From positions 33,091 to 97,090 of the forward strand of contig JBCBRM010000034.1 of NCBI GenBank assembly GCA_039819665.1: a stretch of DNA of 64,000 nucleotides. The letters run 5' to 3'. Origin of the DNA: JAWPMV01 sp039819665 (lineage in GTDB: Bacteria > Bacteroidota > Bacteroidia > J057). The position numbers were made by a program, and so were the translations under genes. Positions within the stretch are counted from its first letter, which is position 1, and each line of letters begins with the position of its first letter. The notes beneath the pieces are model-generated. The model had not been told where the DNA came from and searched no databases. It saw only the letters and a program-made list of their open reading frames with translations. Shown in pieces: positions 32,849-41,482 of this stretch.

Positions 32849-34766
32849 GAAGCGGAACCTGAATAGGGATTCCCGGTAGTTTTACAAATATTTCTGGCTT
32901 CTCAGGCCTTTCTTCCCCCCGCCAAAAAAGTCCCTCAAGCTTATTTTCTTTAAAGACTACCTCAAAGAAAGGATAGAAGGTGCCTTCGGGTTTGGAGACA
33001 AAGACAATTCGCTGTATTTCATTGTCGACAAAATACATATACATTTCCTGCGCCAAGGCCTGATTCATTCCTTCATAAAAAATATTGGTGGTATCATCCT
33101 CATTTTTAGCAAAATAAATACTCTCAGAATTGCCGATAACATGTAAGCGATTAAGTTTATTATCAACAAACTTTGCCCGCATCTCTTTCCCTTTGATCTG
33201 GTTGAAGCCGACTGTATCCTCTTTAGAGGCTAGAAAAGCATTTGCCCCTACCCACATAGAATCGATTTTACTATCCTTCATCCAAATGATGATGCTATCT
33301 CCTGTAATTTGACTTTCATCTGCCCACAGTACTGGTTTTTGATACATATAGATCATGGAGTCATCAAACATATAAATCAGAGAGTCCGCCCTACCCTGCA
33401 TGTCATTCATAAAGAGTCGGACATTATTGAAGGCTCGAAAAACCCGACTTTCGACAGAATCTCTCCTCCCTACCGTATCAAGAGCCAAACTATCATCCGG
33501 AGGTTTTATAGAAAAAGGATTGACTCCTGTTAGAGAATTGGAATCTGCAGGAACTTTCCCCAATCCTGGTGCCTGTTGTAATTGCTCATATGCAGAATCA
33601 GGAATGACAGCTGAAGGTTTCTCGATTTGAAGAGCAGGCAAGGCAGCAATCGTTGAATCAAGAGCTGCAGTATCTGCAAGTAAACTATCTCTCTCTACCA
33701 GAGATTGAACCAGGCTATCTGTACCAAGACTTACACTATCCTGTTTGAGAGAATCAACTTCCTCAACTGGCCTTTTTATATTTAGAGAAAGTAAGGTATC
33801 TGCAAACATATACAGAGTATCATCCTCCATAAATTGAATCGCAACGGGATCCTGTGTTACCAGGCTTTCATCTGTCTTTCGATTAAACTGACCATATTGC
33901 CCCCTGATCTCTAAACTGGAATCCTCTTCTTGTATATATACATTCCCTACCGCATAGCCCATATTATCCTGGTCCTCATAACGCAGAGAATCTGCCGTTA
34001 GGACATAGCTTGAATCTTCTACTGTACTTCTCTCAAAGAGATTGATCTTTTTGTCCTCCGTTGAATAATTACCATTTGTAGTCGTAATTTCTCCATCTTC
34101 ACTAATGATTTTGGTATAGGTCAGAAACTTCGCAATTTTGGTTTCGGTATTATATCCCAGCGTATCGGTTTCCAGATTATAATCAGGACTCATTAATACC
34201 ACATCTCCTCTAAAAAAAGCGTCTTTAGTTTGGGGATAATAATATCCCAGTTTACTGGTGAGCGTATCTGTCCCATTCAGGAGTTCTCCTCCCTCTTCAT
34301 AGAAGCCAAAATCTTCTACTCGCTTGTAAGTCATACGGTCAGTAGTCAGAATTGCCTCCTGGTCCGTAAGCGTTATATTATCATAGACCTCTGCAATCTT
34401 GGTATCCGAAAAGTAAATCAAGCGATCCCCAGTCAAGGTTACGCTATCAGACATTTCGATCTTTACATTATCATAGGCTTCTAAACGATTTTGGGATTCG
34501 AAATGGTAAGCACTATCACAATAGAAAAAGGTTGAGTCTTGTTGAATACGGACATTGCCGATCAATTTCTGAATAGGTATTCCATTGACTTTCTCAAACA
34601 TCAACAGATCAGAATTGAGAATCTTGATTCTGTCATCTTCGAGGGAATCTGTAGCCGTTGTATCTGCCGGAGGATCAGAAAAAGTAGGAACCACCTGACT
34701 CCACCCTTTCAAAGGGAGGAATAAGAGGGTCAAAAGCACATTATATATAAAGAGTTTCTTTCCCAT
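32796..34766 (-). CDS. OstA-like protein (LptA/LptD N-terminal fold)
   Basis: 656 residues with a signal peptide (ends KGWSQ). The region about 45-330 is a run of short beta strands with the OstA pattern (GNVRIQQDSTFFYCDSAYHF, AYDNVKI, GDRLIYF, AILTTDRMTY), the beta-jellyroll of lipopolysaccharide transport proteins. A Ser/Asp-rich low-complexity linker (about 345-430) and another OstA-like stretch (about 440-590) follow. It probably helps move lipopolysaccharide across the periplasm. The C-terminus is Pro-rich and overlaps the VanX-like gene tail to tail. Confidence 0.8.
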   Translation of the reverse strand: MGKKLFIYNVLLTLLFLPLKGWSQVVPTFSDPPADTTATDSLEDDRIKILNSDLLMFEKVNGIPIQKLIGNVRIQQDSTFFYCDSAYHFESQNRLEAYDNVKIEMSDSVTLTGDRLIYFSDTKIAEVYDNITLTDQEAILTTDRMTYKRVEDFGFYEEGGELLNGTDTLTSKLGYYYPQTKDAFFRGDVVLMSPDYNLETDTLGYNTETKIAKFLTYTKIISEDGEITTTNGNYSTEDKKINLFERSTVEDSSYVLTADSLRYEDQDNMGYAVGNVYIQEEDSSLEIRGQYGQFNRKTDESLVTQDPVAIQFMEDDTLYMFADTLLSLNIKRPVEEVDSLKQDSVSLGTDSLVQSLVERDSLLADTAALDSTIAALPALQIEKPSAVIPDSAYEQLQQAPGLGKVPADSNSLTGVNPFSIKPPDDSLALDTVGRRDSVESRVFRAFNNVRLFMNDMQGRADSLIYMFDDSMIYMYQKPVLWADESQITGDSIIIWMKDSKIDSMWVGANAFLASKEDTVGFNQIKGKEMRAKFVDNKLNRLHVIGNSESIYFAKNEDDTTNIFYEGMNQALAQEMYMYFVDNEIQRIVFVSKPEGTFYPFFEVVFKENKLEGLFWRGEERPEKPEIFVKLPGIPIQVPLPIPQSDTASSPPRGENR

Positions 34767-34944
34767 ACAGGCTATCCACTAAGAGGATCGCAAGTTACAC
34801 CCTAAAAATTGGACTTACCAACATCGAGCTACGAAGGAAAGTACCTTATGAGGGAGAAAAGGTTGTAAGCAGCTGAGATAGTTCCATGATTAGGATATTT
34901 TTATATTGCGGGTGGAATTGACCCATATTGACTGAATCTCCTTT

Positions 34945-36597
34945 ATGTCAGATCTGAACACTACTAGCCCGGTAATTGTACTCGCATATGCCAATGAACG
35001 CAGCGAAGATGGCTTCCTAAGGCAATTGACTACCGAGTTGAAAGCAGTCATGCAGGCACTTGAGCCTTCGGTACAGAAAGGAAGGGTCCACTTAAAGGTA
35101 ATTCCAGCAGCTACTCAGGATGAAATCATCGAGGTGTTCCAGGATGAGTGGTATAACAACCGGATTCAGATTTTCCATTATGGTGGGCATGCTGCCAAAG
35201 ATCAATTATGGCTAGAGACCAAAGATGGCGGAAATGAATCATTCTTTTCACTGGGTCTGGCAAAATTCCTGGGCGCACAAAAAGGACTTCGCCTGGTTTT
35301 TCTCAATGGATGTGCTACAGAAGAACATGCCAGACTTATGTTGGCAGAAGATATCCCAGCCATCATAGCCACCTCTGAAAAGATAAATGACCTAATGGCC
35401 AGACGTTTTGCCGAAGTATTTTATTCAGGTATGGCAGGCGGTGCTTCTATAGAAGAATCTTTTGCCGAAGCTGAAGGAATCTTACTAGGCTCTTATGGCC
35501 CAAGTAGCTTTGTCATCGAATCAGGAAAACGATCTTTGTATTGGGAAGAGGAGGATAGCGAACAAGGCCTGGACCTTCCCTGGAAGTTAGCGCTCAAAGA
35601 AGGAAGCTCCTGGTTTCCGGCTCAATGGAGATTATTTTACAAGTTGGATGAGGAGACAAATGAGGAAGAAGAATCCATAGACGCTAAGGAGTTCGTTGGA
35701 GAAACCATCAACAATTATCGTATCCTTGAACTTCTCGGTTCCGGTAGTTTGGGATCTGTTTATAAGGCACTACATATCGGATTAAATGAAGAGCGTGCTA
35801 TAAAAATTACACACCGGGTAATCGAAGGTTACGATTATTTGAAAGACATTGTTCTCGCAGGAAATAAAGGATTGGCTTCCATTAAGCATGCCAACGTAGT
35901 ACAGTTCTACGATGTTGGAGAAGTGCAACTTTTTGGCCAAAAACGCATGTATATGGTCATGGAACTTGTAAACGGAGATCGCCTGGACAAAGTTGATATT
36001 GAGACACTTTGCCCTGACTCGCTTAGCCTGATCGACCTCGTGGTCCAGATCGCTTCGGGTCTGGAAGCTGCCCATAAAACCAACTTCACAGATGCAGCGG
36101 GTATGCCCCGCGAGGGAATCATTCATGGTAACTTGAAAACTCGAAAAATCCTTCTCAGTGAAGGAAAAAGCCCAAAATTGATTGATTTCCTTTTTGCAGA
36201 CCTCAGCCGCAATTATCAAATAAAGATGGATATTCCTGATGAAGTTCTGAAGAAAAAGAAAGCGGAAAGGCTTGCCCGCTATTTTCCTGAAGAAGTTCTA
36301 TCAGGTAAAGCAGCTGTCAGCAAAAAAACAGATATTTATTCTTTAGGTGCTGTTTTATTTGAGATTTTCTCTAGAGGTAAGGCTATCATTGATTTTGACT
36401 TCAAATCGGTAAATTCCCTTCATAGATTTGTAAAAAGCGAAACTCAGATTATTCCGTTAAATGTGAGTAAAGCTATATTCAAAGCGACCCGAAAAGACCC
36501 GAACGAGAGATATGATGCAATGAATGAAATGATTCAGGATTTGCTATTAAACGTTTCATGGTTCAAAAAAATCCTTTACTGGTTGCGTAGAAAATAG
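34945..36597 (+). CDS. CHAT protease fused to a kinase-like domain with altered catalytic loop
   Basis: 550 residues, no signal peptide. Residues 1-215 are a CHAT (caspase-like) domain with His82 (FHYGGHA) and Cys123 (VFLNGCAT), the expected catalytic pair. Residues about 255-535 are a eukaryotic-like protein kinase domain: glycine loop LGSGSLGSVYKA, Lys287 (AIKI), DFG-like D414-F-L, DIYSLG. The catalytic HRD loop reads H394-G-N396-L-K, so the base Asp is Asn, which suggests a pseudokinase or a weakly active kinase. The last residues are basic/hydrophobic. It may couple a signal to proteolysis, for example in stress or defence; no substrate or partner gene is adjacent. Confidence 0.85.
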   Translation: MSDLNTTSPVIVLAYANERSEDGFLRQLTTELKAVMQALEPSVQKGRVHLKVIPAATQDEIIEVFQDEWYNNRIQIFHYGGHAAKDQLWLETKDGGNESFFSLGLAKFLGAQKGLRLVFLNGCATEEHARLMLAEDIPAIIATSEKINDLMARRFAEVFYSGMAGGASIEESFAEAEGILLGSYGPSSFVIESGKRSLYWEEEDSEQGLDLPWKLALKEGSSWFPAQWRLFYKLDEETNEEEESIDAKEFVGETINNYRILELLGSGSLGSVYKALHIGLNEERAIKITHRVIEGYDYLKDIVLAGNKGLASIKHANVVQFYDVGEVQLFGQKRMYMVMELVNGDRLDKVDIETLCPDSLSLIDLVVQIASGLEAAHKTNFTDAAGMPREGIIHGNLKTRKILLSEGKSPKLIDFLFADLSRNYQIKMDIPDEVLKKKKAERLARYFPEEVLSGKAAVSKKTDIYSLGAVLFEIFSRGKAIIDFDFKSVNSLHRFVKSETQIIPLNVSKAIFKATRKDPNERYDAMNEMIQDLLLNVSWFKKILYWLRRK

Positions 36598-36990
36598 ATC
36601 GCTTTACCCTGTTGCGCTCATTTCCAGTTTTACTTTTCACCCTGTCATTTTGCGTGTTAGGATTTCTGTCTGAAATCAAATTTGTTGATCGCTCTATACC
36701 TTGTATAATATTGAACGATTAAACAAAATTATAAATACAAAAAAAATTCAAAAATTAGGATTAGTCAGACAGTAAATATGATAGAGCGTGTATTTTTGTA
36801 CTTTATTCTAAATTACCTAACATGCATATCTTTAGTATTTTGAAATATTCAAGGCACTGTGTTAATTGCATTTGACTATTAGACAGGTTTATGGATAGAA
36901 TCAAAAACCGAAACACAAGAAATTTCGTATAATTTCGAAATAGAATAAACAAACCTTAACAGATTAACCTACCAAATATCCAGAAAAACT
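36598..36990. other. 393-base upstream region of marR-like gene
   Basis: No coding evidence. Holds TATTTTTG (36791-36798), a possible -7 box, and the palindrome ATTTCGAAAT (36932-36941) with a half-copy AATTTCG at 36921-36927, a possible MarR operator. Two 8-bp complementary pairs cross each other: CTGTCTGA (36666) with TCAGACAG (36765), and CGCTCTAT (36690) with ATAGAGCG (36781), a pseudoknot-like order. Confidence 0.45.
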
Positions 36991-37434
36991 ATGCAGAAGG
37001 TATCTAATGGCGAATTAAACAACTTGCAAGGAACGTCCAACCTGGAGAGACAATTACTCATGATGAGAGATGCTTTTCGTCAGCATCAGAATGAAATCAG
37101 AAAGAAGTATAAAATCTCTGCCAACGAGATGGAGATCATATTATATGTAAATGATTTTGGTCCCCAGAGAATGAAGGGAGTCGGTGAGCAGTTCAAAATT
37201 AAATTCAGCACGCTAACCAGCCTGGTTGACAAAATTGAGAGATTGAATCTTGTAAAAAGAGTCAACTCTAAAGAAGACCGCCGTTCAATACTGGTAACTA
37301 TTACCAAGAAAGGCAAAAAAATGCTAGAAGAGTACAACAGTCAAATCAAGTCTCTAGCTGACCGTATTACTGAAATTACTCAGTCTGAAGATTTACCTCA
37401 GATCGTAGCAACTTTAGAGCAGGCCACTGCTTAA
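36991..37434 (+). CDS. MarR family regulator
   Basis: 147 residues with a winged-helix MarR fold: helical N-terminus, MKGVGEQFKIKFSTLTSLVDKIERL (recognition helix) and the wing VNSKEDRRSILVTITKKGKKML. Likely a homodimeric repressor, with the palindrome about 50 bases upstream as a possible autoregulatory site. The GH3 gene follows after a strong terminator, so control of GH3 is possible but not shown. Ligand unknown. Confidence 0.85.
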   Translation: MQKVSNGELNNLQGTSNLERQLLMMRDAFRQHQNEIRKKYKISANEMEIILYVNDFGPQRMKGVGEQFKIKFSTLTSLVDKIERLNLVKRVNSKEDRRSILVTITKKGKKMLEEYNSQIKSLADRITEITQSEDLPQIVATLEQATA

Positions 37435-37519
37435 TTTCAGACCCAACCTTCCCTAGGATAGTCTGAATATTTACACTGATCTCATTTTAGACAGTACGAC
37501 GTAAACAAAAGGAAAGAAA

Positions 37520-37548
37520 AAAGGCTGCATGTTTTTCATGCAGCCTTT
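37520..37548 (+). terminator. Rho-independent terminator
   Basis: AAAGGCTGCATG (37520-37531) pairs perfectly with CATGCAGCCTTT (37537-37548) around a TTTTT loop; the T-run is interrupted (GATTATTT). Confidence 0.75.
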
Positions 37549-37588
37549 GATTATTTCACAGCTCTCATTTTTTCTTACCTTTGCTGCC

Positions 37589-39088
37589 ATGAGTCTCAAG
37601 ACTTTTGTCAGTAAACTATGGGCCCGTTCGCTCGCTCGCAAGTATCAAAAGATGAGCGAAAATGCGCTAAGCCTTCAGGAAAAAACTTTCCTCCAACTTA
37701 TTCAAGCGGCAAAGAATACCTCCTTTGGTCTTGCCCATAATTTCCCCTCCATAAATAGTCCCGAAGATTTTCGTAGAAATGTTCCGATAAGAGATTATGA
37801 GAAGGCTAAAGAATGGTTTGATCGCATTTATCAGGGAGAAGCCGATGTCAGTTGGCCGGGAAAGCCCTTGTATCTCGCAAAAACATCGGGTACTACCTCA
37901 GGCGCGAAATATATTCCCATTTCAAAAGCCTCAATCCGCAAGCAAGTTAATGCAGCCCGAGATGCCCTACTCCTCTATATAGCAGAAACAAATAAAGCCG
38001 CTTTCCTTGATGGGAAAATGATGTTTCTTTCTGGTAGCCCCGAAATTGAAAATAATTCACATGGCTTGAGAACGGGAAGACTCTCTGGTATCGTCAATCA
38101 TTTCGTCCCCAACTACCTCCAAAGCAACAAAGTCCCTAGCTTTGAAGCCAATATCATCGACGATTGGGAAGAAAAAGTGAAACGGATTGTGGGCGAAGTC
38201 AAAGATCAGGATCTACGGCTGATTTCTGGTATCCCTCCCTGGGTACAGATGTTTTTCGAAGAAGTCGAAGTACAAACCGGAAAAACACCTCTTGAAGTAT
38301 GGCCAAATCTCAGCCTATTTGTTCAAGGAGGGGTTGATTACAATCCTTACAAGCCCATTTTTGATGGATATTTCGGAAAAAAGGTAGATATCTCCGAAGT
38401 CTATCCCGCCTCTGAGGGATTTTTTGCCTTTCAAAACTCCCAAAAAGATAATGGTCTCCTCTTATTGCCAGATCAGGGTATCTATTATGAGTTTGTCCCT
38501 ATGGATGAGTATGGCAAAGAAAATCCAAAGCGATTGGGCCTATCTGAAGTTAAACTGGGTGAACAATACGCCCTTATCATCTCCACCAATGCCGGACTAT
38601 GGGCCTATGACATCGGAGATACAGTTAAATTCACTTCCTTAAACCCCTGGAAAATCAGGGTCTCGGGTAGGGTAAAACACTTCATCAGTGCGTTTGGGGA
38701 ACATGTGATCCAGGAAGAAGTAAATAAGGCCATGATTGCAGCAACAGAAACTTCGGGTGCCAGCTTTCAAGAGTTTACCGTCGCTCCTTTAATTAAGGAG
38801 GAAAAAGGCGAATCAGCGCATGAGTGGTTTATTGAATTTAAGGATGAGCCCCAAGACATGGAAAAGTTCAGGGATGTGCTTGATACCGAAATGCGCAAAC
38901 TCAACCCCTATTATGAGGACCTTCGCGCTGGAAATATCTTAAAGATTGCACAAATCAGAAGGTTAGAAAGCAATGCCTGTAGAGAATACATGAAATCTAT
39001 TGGAAAGTTGGGAGGGCAAAATAAATTTCCGAGATTGAGTAATGAGCGAAAGATCGCCGATGCGCTAAGAGAATTCATCCTAGATTAG
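37589..39088 (+). CDS. GH3 family acyl-acid-amido synthetase
   Basis: 499 residues from the ATG at 37589; the frame stays open back to 37529 but overlaps a terminator. GH3 proteins are ANL-superfamily ligases that adenylate a carboxylic acid and join it to an amino acid. Seen here: the nucleotide-binding loop KTSGTTSGAKYIP (about 95-107), the middle SEVYPASEGFFAF motif, the YDIGDTVKF hinge region and a C-terminal domain with KHFISAFGEHV. Bacterial substrates are largely unknown. A TACCTTTG box (37576-37583) ends five bases before the start, so the transcript may lack a leader. Confidence 0.88.
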   Translation: MSLKTFVSKLWARSLARKYQKMSENALSLQEKTFLQLIQAAKNTSFGLAHNFPSINSPEDFRRNVPIRDYEKAKEWFDRIYQGEADVSWPGKPLYLAKTSGTTSGAKYIPISKASIRKQVNAARDALLLYIAETNKAAFLDGKMMFLSGSPEIENNSHGLRTGRLSGIVNHFVPNYLQSNKVPSFEANIIDDWEEKVKRIVGEVKDQDLRLISGIPPWVQMFFEEVEVQTGKTPLEVWPNLSLFVQGGVDYNPYKPIFDGYFGKKVDISEVYPASEGFFAFQNSQKDNGLLLLPDQGIYYEFVPMDEYGKENPKRLGLSEVKLGEQYALIISTNAGLWAYDIGDTVKFTSLNPWKIRVSGRVKHFISAFGEHVIQEEVNKAMIAATETSGASFQEFTVAPLIKEEKGESAHEWFIEFKDEPQDMEKFRDVLDTEMRKLNPYYEDLRAGNILKIAQIRRLESNACREYMKSIGKLGGQNKFPRLSNERKIADALREFILD

Positions 39089-39214
39089 AATTCCCTTAGA
39101 CACGAAACCTATCCGCCTGAAAGACAGTTATAAAAATACGCACAAGACTGTTGGATGACATTTATGTCGATCAAATTCAGTATTTTGTATTTTGTACTTT
39201 AAGGCCCCAAGCAC

Positions 39215-41281
39215 ATGAACAGATCTACTCTTTTCATTTTTGCATTCCTTTATGTATTCCTGGCTCTACCACACTCGACATACGCACAGGATGATCTGGA
39301 GAAAAAAATCCTCGAGTTCGGCAAATTAGACCCGGAATTTCTGGATGAAGATTTATACAGATTTTATAAAGACGAAGATGCCGTCATAATCAATGACCTG
39401 GGCAGAGTTTCGCTTTTAATGATGGGGAATTCCCCCAAAGTCCTTTATACCTATGTACGCAGGATAAAAATTCTCAATAAAGCTGGTGAAAGATTTGGGA
39501 AAATAAAGATAGAAATAGATGAAAACATAGGTGATGCCTTACTAGAGATCAAAGCAGTCACCCACAAACTTAATAGCGAAGGAGAAACCGTAACTTTCCC
39601 CGTTAATAAGCGCAAAGTAAAACAGGAGCGTATCAAAGGCGAGAAACGAATTTTCAGCTTTGAGTTTCCTTTTGTTGAACCTGGAGTAGTTTTGGAATAC
39701 AGTTACCAGGTCAGATCCAGAAATATAGATCAACTAAAGCCCTGGACTTTTAATCGAGAGATTCCCGTTGTTCAGAGTGAGTACCAAACCTTTATTCCTC
39801 GATCCTTTGAATATCTACCTGTAATCACAGGGAATATAGCTCGCATCAGACAATTTCGAGACGATTATCAAACGCGAGATCGTAGAGATGACTTTAGAAG
39901 TAGAAGTCGTATAAGGAACAACACTCCCTTTTATAACAATTCTCTTTACGGGCAGCAAAGTCTGTTTGGTAACTTCAATGCCTACATTATGACAGATGTA
40001 CCGGCCTTGAAAAAAGAAGCTTTTTCTTTAGAATCCACTTCTGGAGGCACGCAGATATCCTTGCAATTGAGAAAGGATAGCTTTAGAGGCAGATCAAATG
40101 CTGTGGCATTTGATAATTGGGATGACCTTAATAAGTATATGCTCAAAAAAGTAAAGCCTTCAAAAGTAAGAGCTCGGAAGAAAGATATAAATGCAAAGAC
40201 CAACCAACTACAGAAACAATCCCGCGGGAGAAGAGCATTACTGGAAAACACCCTTGTATCTGTTCAAAAGCAGATCAAGTGGAATGGAAAATATGGCCTG
40301 AGTGGAGTAAATATTGAACGAGCAAAAAATAAAAGACAGGGAAGTGCAACTGAAATTAATCTGTACCTCTATCATCTATTGAAAGAAGGAGATATCGAAG
40401 TATATCCTGTTATTCTGAGTACGCGCGATCATGGAGTAGTAAGTTCTCGCTATGCAAGTTTGGCTCAATTTAACCATGCCATTGTACTTGCCATTATTGA
40501 TGGAGAAGAAATTTTGCTGGATGCCAGTAGCGATCTTGACAGGCTGGGAATGCTACCTCAAAATGATCTCAATCAATATGGGTATGTGGTAAATGGGGAA
40601 GGAGGAAGATGGATTGCCCTGAAATCAAGAAATAAAGTCAATCGTGTTACATATAGCAGATTCAACCTTAATCAGGAGGGAGTTTTGAATGGGGAAATCT
40701 CGGTTGAAAACAGAGAGTATAGCGTAATCCTGGAACAAAAGAAACTGGAAGGATATAAAGGTAAAAATGAGGAGTATTTATTAGAGGAAATTTTAATCGG
40801 GCTTAAGGACCCAAAAATTTTCCAAAATGCGCTAAACGAACCCCAGGGAGAAAAAGATCCCTTGATTGTAAGCTGCGAACTACGTACGGGAGATTATGTA
40901 GAGGTGGCAGATGAAGGCGAATTCATCATCATTAAACCTATGATGATCAAAGCCGTTTTGCAAAATCCTTTTGACAACGAAATCAGAAATACACCGGTTG
41001 ATTTTCCTTATCCGCTCACTGATTCTCATATGATTGGGATTCGCTTGCCGGAAGGATATGAAGTTGCGCAGGCACCAACTCCTATTCGAGTTTTGCTTCC
41101 AAATGGAGGGGGATCTTTCACTTACAATGTTCTGGAAATGGGAAATATTATCCACTTTACCAGTGCAATCAATATTAACCAAACTACCTATCCCCCAGAA
41201 CAATACGCAGGGATTAGGGACTTTTTCCAGTATGTAGTAAACAAGCATCAGGAGGATATCGTGATAAGGAAGATCCAATAA
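39215..41281 (+). CDS. DUF3857-domain exported protein
   Basis: 688 residues with a signal peptide (hydrophobic 5-20, cleavage near STYAQ). The region about 50-230 matches DUF3857 (VRRIKILNKAGERFGKIKIEI, VLEYSYQVRS...PWTFNREIPV), which in this phylum usually precedes a transglutaminase-like domain. That domain is recognisable around 345-480 (LYHLLKEGDIEVYPVILST...FNHAIVLA...ILLDASS), although the Cys that normally starts the catalytic triad is not evident, and a DUF3858-like tail follows. Probably an outer-surface or periplasmic protein of unknown role. It ends four bases before the trp promoter. Confidence 0.75.
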   Translation: MNRSTLFIFAFLYVFLALPHSTYAQDDLEKKILEFGKLDPEFLDEDLYRFYKDEDAVIINDLGRVSLLMMGNSPKVLYTYVRRIKILNKAGERFGKIKIEIDENIGDALLEIKAVTHKLNSEGETVTFPVNKRKVKQERIKGEKRIFSFEFPFVEPGVVLEYSYQVRSRNIDQLKPWTFNREIPVVQSEYQTFIPRSFEYLPVITGNIARIRQFRDDYQTRDRRDDFRSRSRIRNNTPFYNNSLYGQQSLFGNFNAYIMTDVPALKKEAFSLESTSGGTQISLQLRKDSFRGRSNAVAFDNWDDLNKYMLKKVKPSKVRARKKDINAKTNQLQKQSRGRRALLENTLVSVQKQIKWNGKYGLSGVNIERAKNKRQGSATEINLYLYHLLKEGDIEVYPVILSTRDHGVVSSRYASLAQFNHAIVLAIIDGEEILLDASSDLDRLGMLPQNDLNQYGYVVNGEGGRWIALKSRNKVNRVTYSRFNLNQEGVLNGEISVENREYSVILEQKKLEGYKGKNEEYLLEEILIGLKDPKIFQNALNEPQGEKDPLIVSCELRTGDYVEVADEGEFIIIKPMMIKAVLQNPFDNEIRNTPVDFPYPLTDSHMIGIRLPEGYEVAQAPTPIRVLLPNGGGSFTYNVLEMGNIIHFTSAININQTTYPPEQYAGIRDFFQYVVNKHQEDIVIRKIQ

Positions 41282-41284
41282 AAA

Positions 41285-41315
41285 TTTGCTATATATTCAA
41301 CATACTTTATATTTG
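41285..41315 (+). promoter_or_regulatory. trp operon promoter (TTTG-N19-TATATTTG)
   Basis: TTTG at 41285-41288 and TATATTTG at 41308-41315 with a 19-base spacer; predicted start near 41321, about 18 bases before the leader peptide. Confidence 0.8.
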
Positions 41316-41338
41316 TAGTCGAAAATCGAAAAGAAATA

Positions 41339-41398
41339 ATGAAAGTTTTACTAATTACTAATTTTTGGTGGTGGCACGGGTCTAATACAGAGTCGTAG
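41339..41398 (+). CDS. trpL: trp operon leader peptide
   Basis: A 19-residue peptide (ATG at 41339, TAG at 41396-41398) with three consecutive Trp codons (TGG TGG TGG at residues 10-12), followed by His. Three tandem Trp in so short a frame, directly between the trp promoter and a terminator, is the hallmark of an attenuation leader peptide. Its translation senses charged tRNA-Trp: stalling at the Trp codons versus reaching the stop decides which RNA hairpin forms. The stop codon lies inside the antiterminator strand. Confidence 0.9.
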   Translation: MKVLLITNFWWWHGSNTES

Positions 41399-41469
41399 CT
41401 TTAGCCATATTTGTAAAACTTCGAAAATATTTGGGCTTGCTGTCTACGACATTGCAAGCCCTTTTTTTA
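41392..41469 (+). promoter_or_regulatory. trp attenuator: terminator and competing antiterminator
   Basis: Terminator: GGGCTTGC (41433-41440) pairs with GCAAGCCC (41454-41461), then TTTTTTTATTT. Antiterminator: GTCGTAG (41392-41398, over the leader stop codon) pairs with CTACGAC (41444-41450), and AGCC (41403-41406) with GGCT (41434-41437). The two folds share 41434-41450 and exclude each other. A ribosome stalled at the Trp codons leaves 41392 onwards free, so the antiterminator forms; a ribosome at the stop codon covers it, so the terminator forms. Confidence 0.88.
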
Positions 41470-41482
41470 TTTGACAAACATT

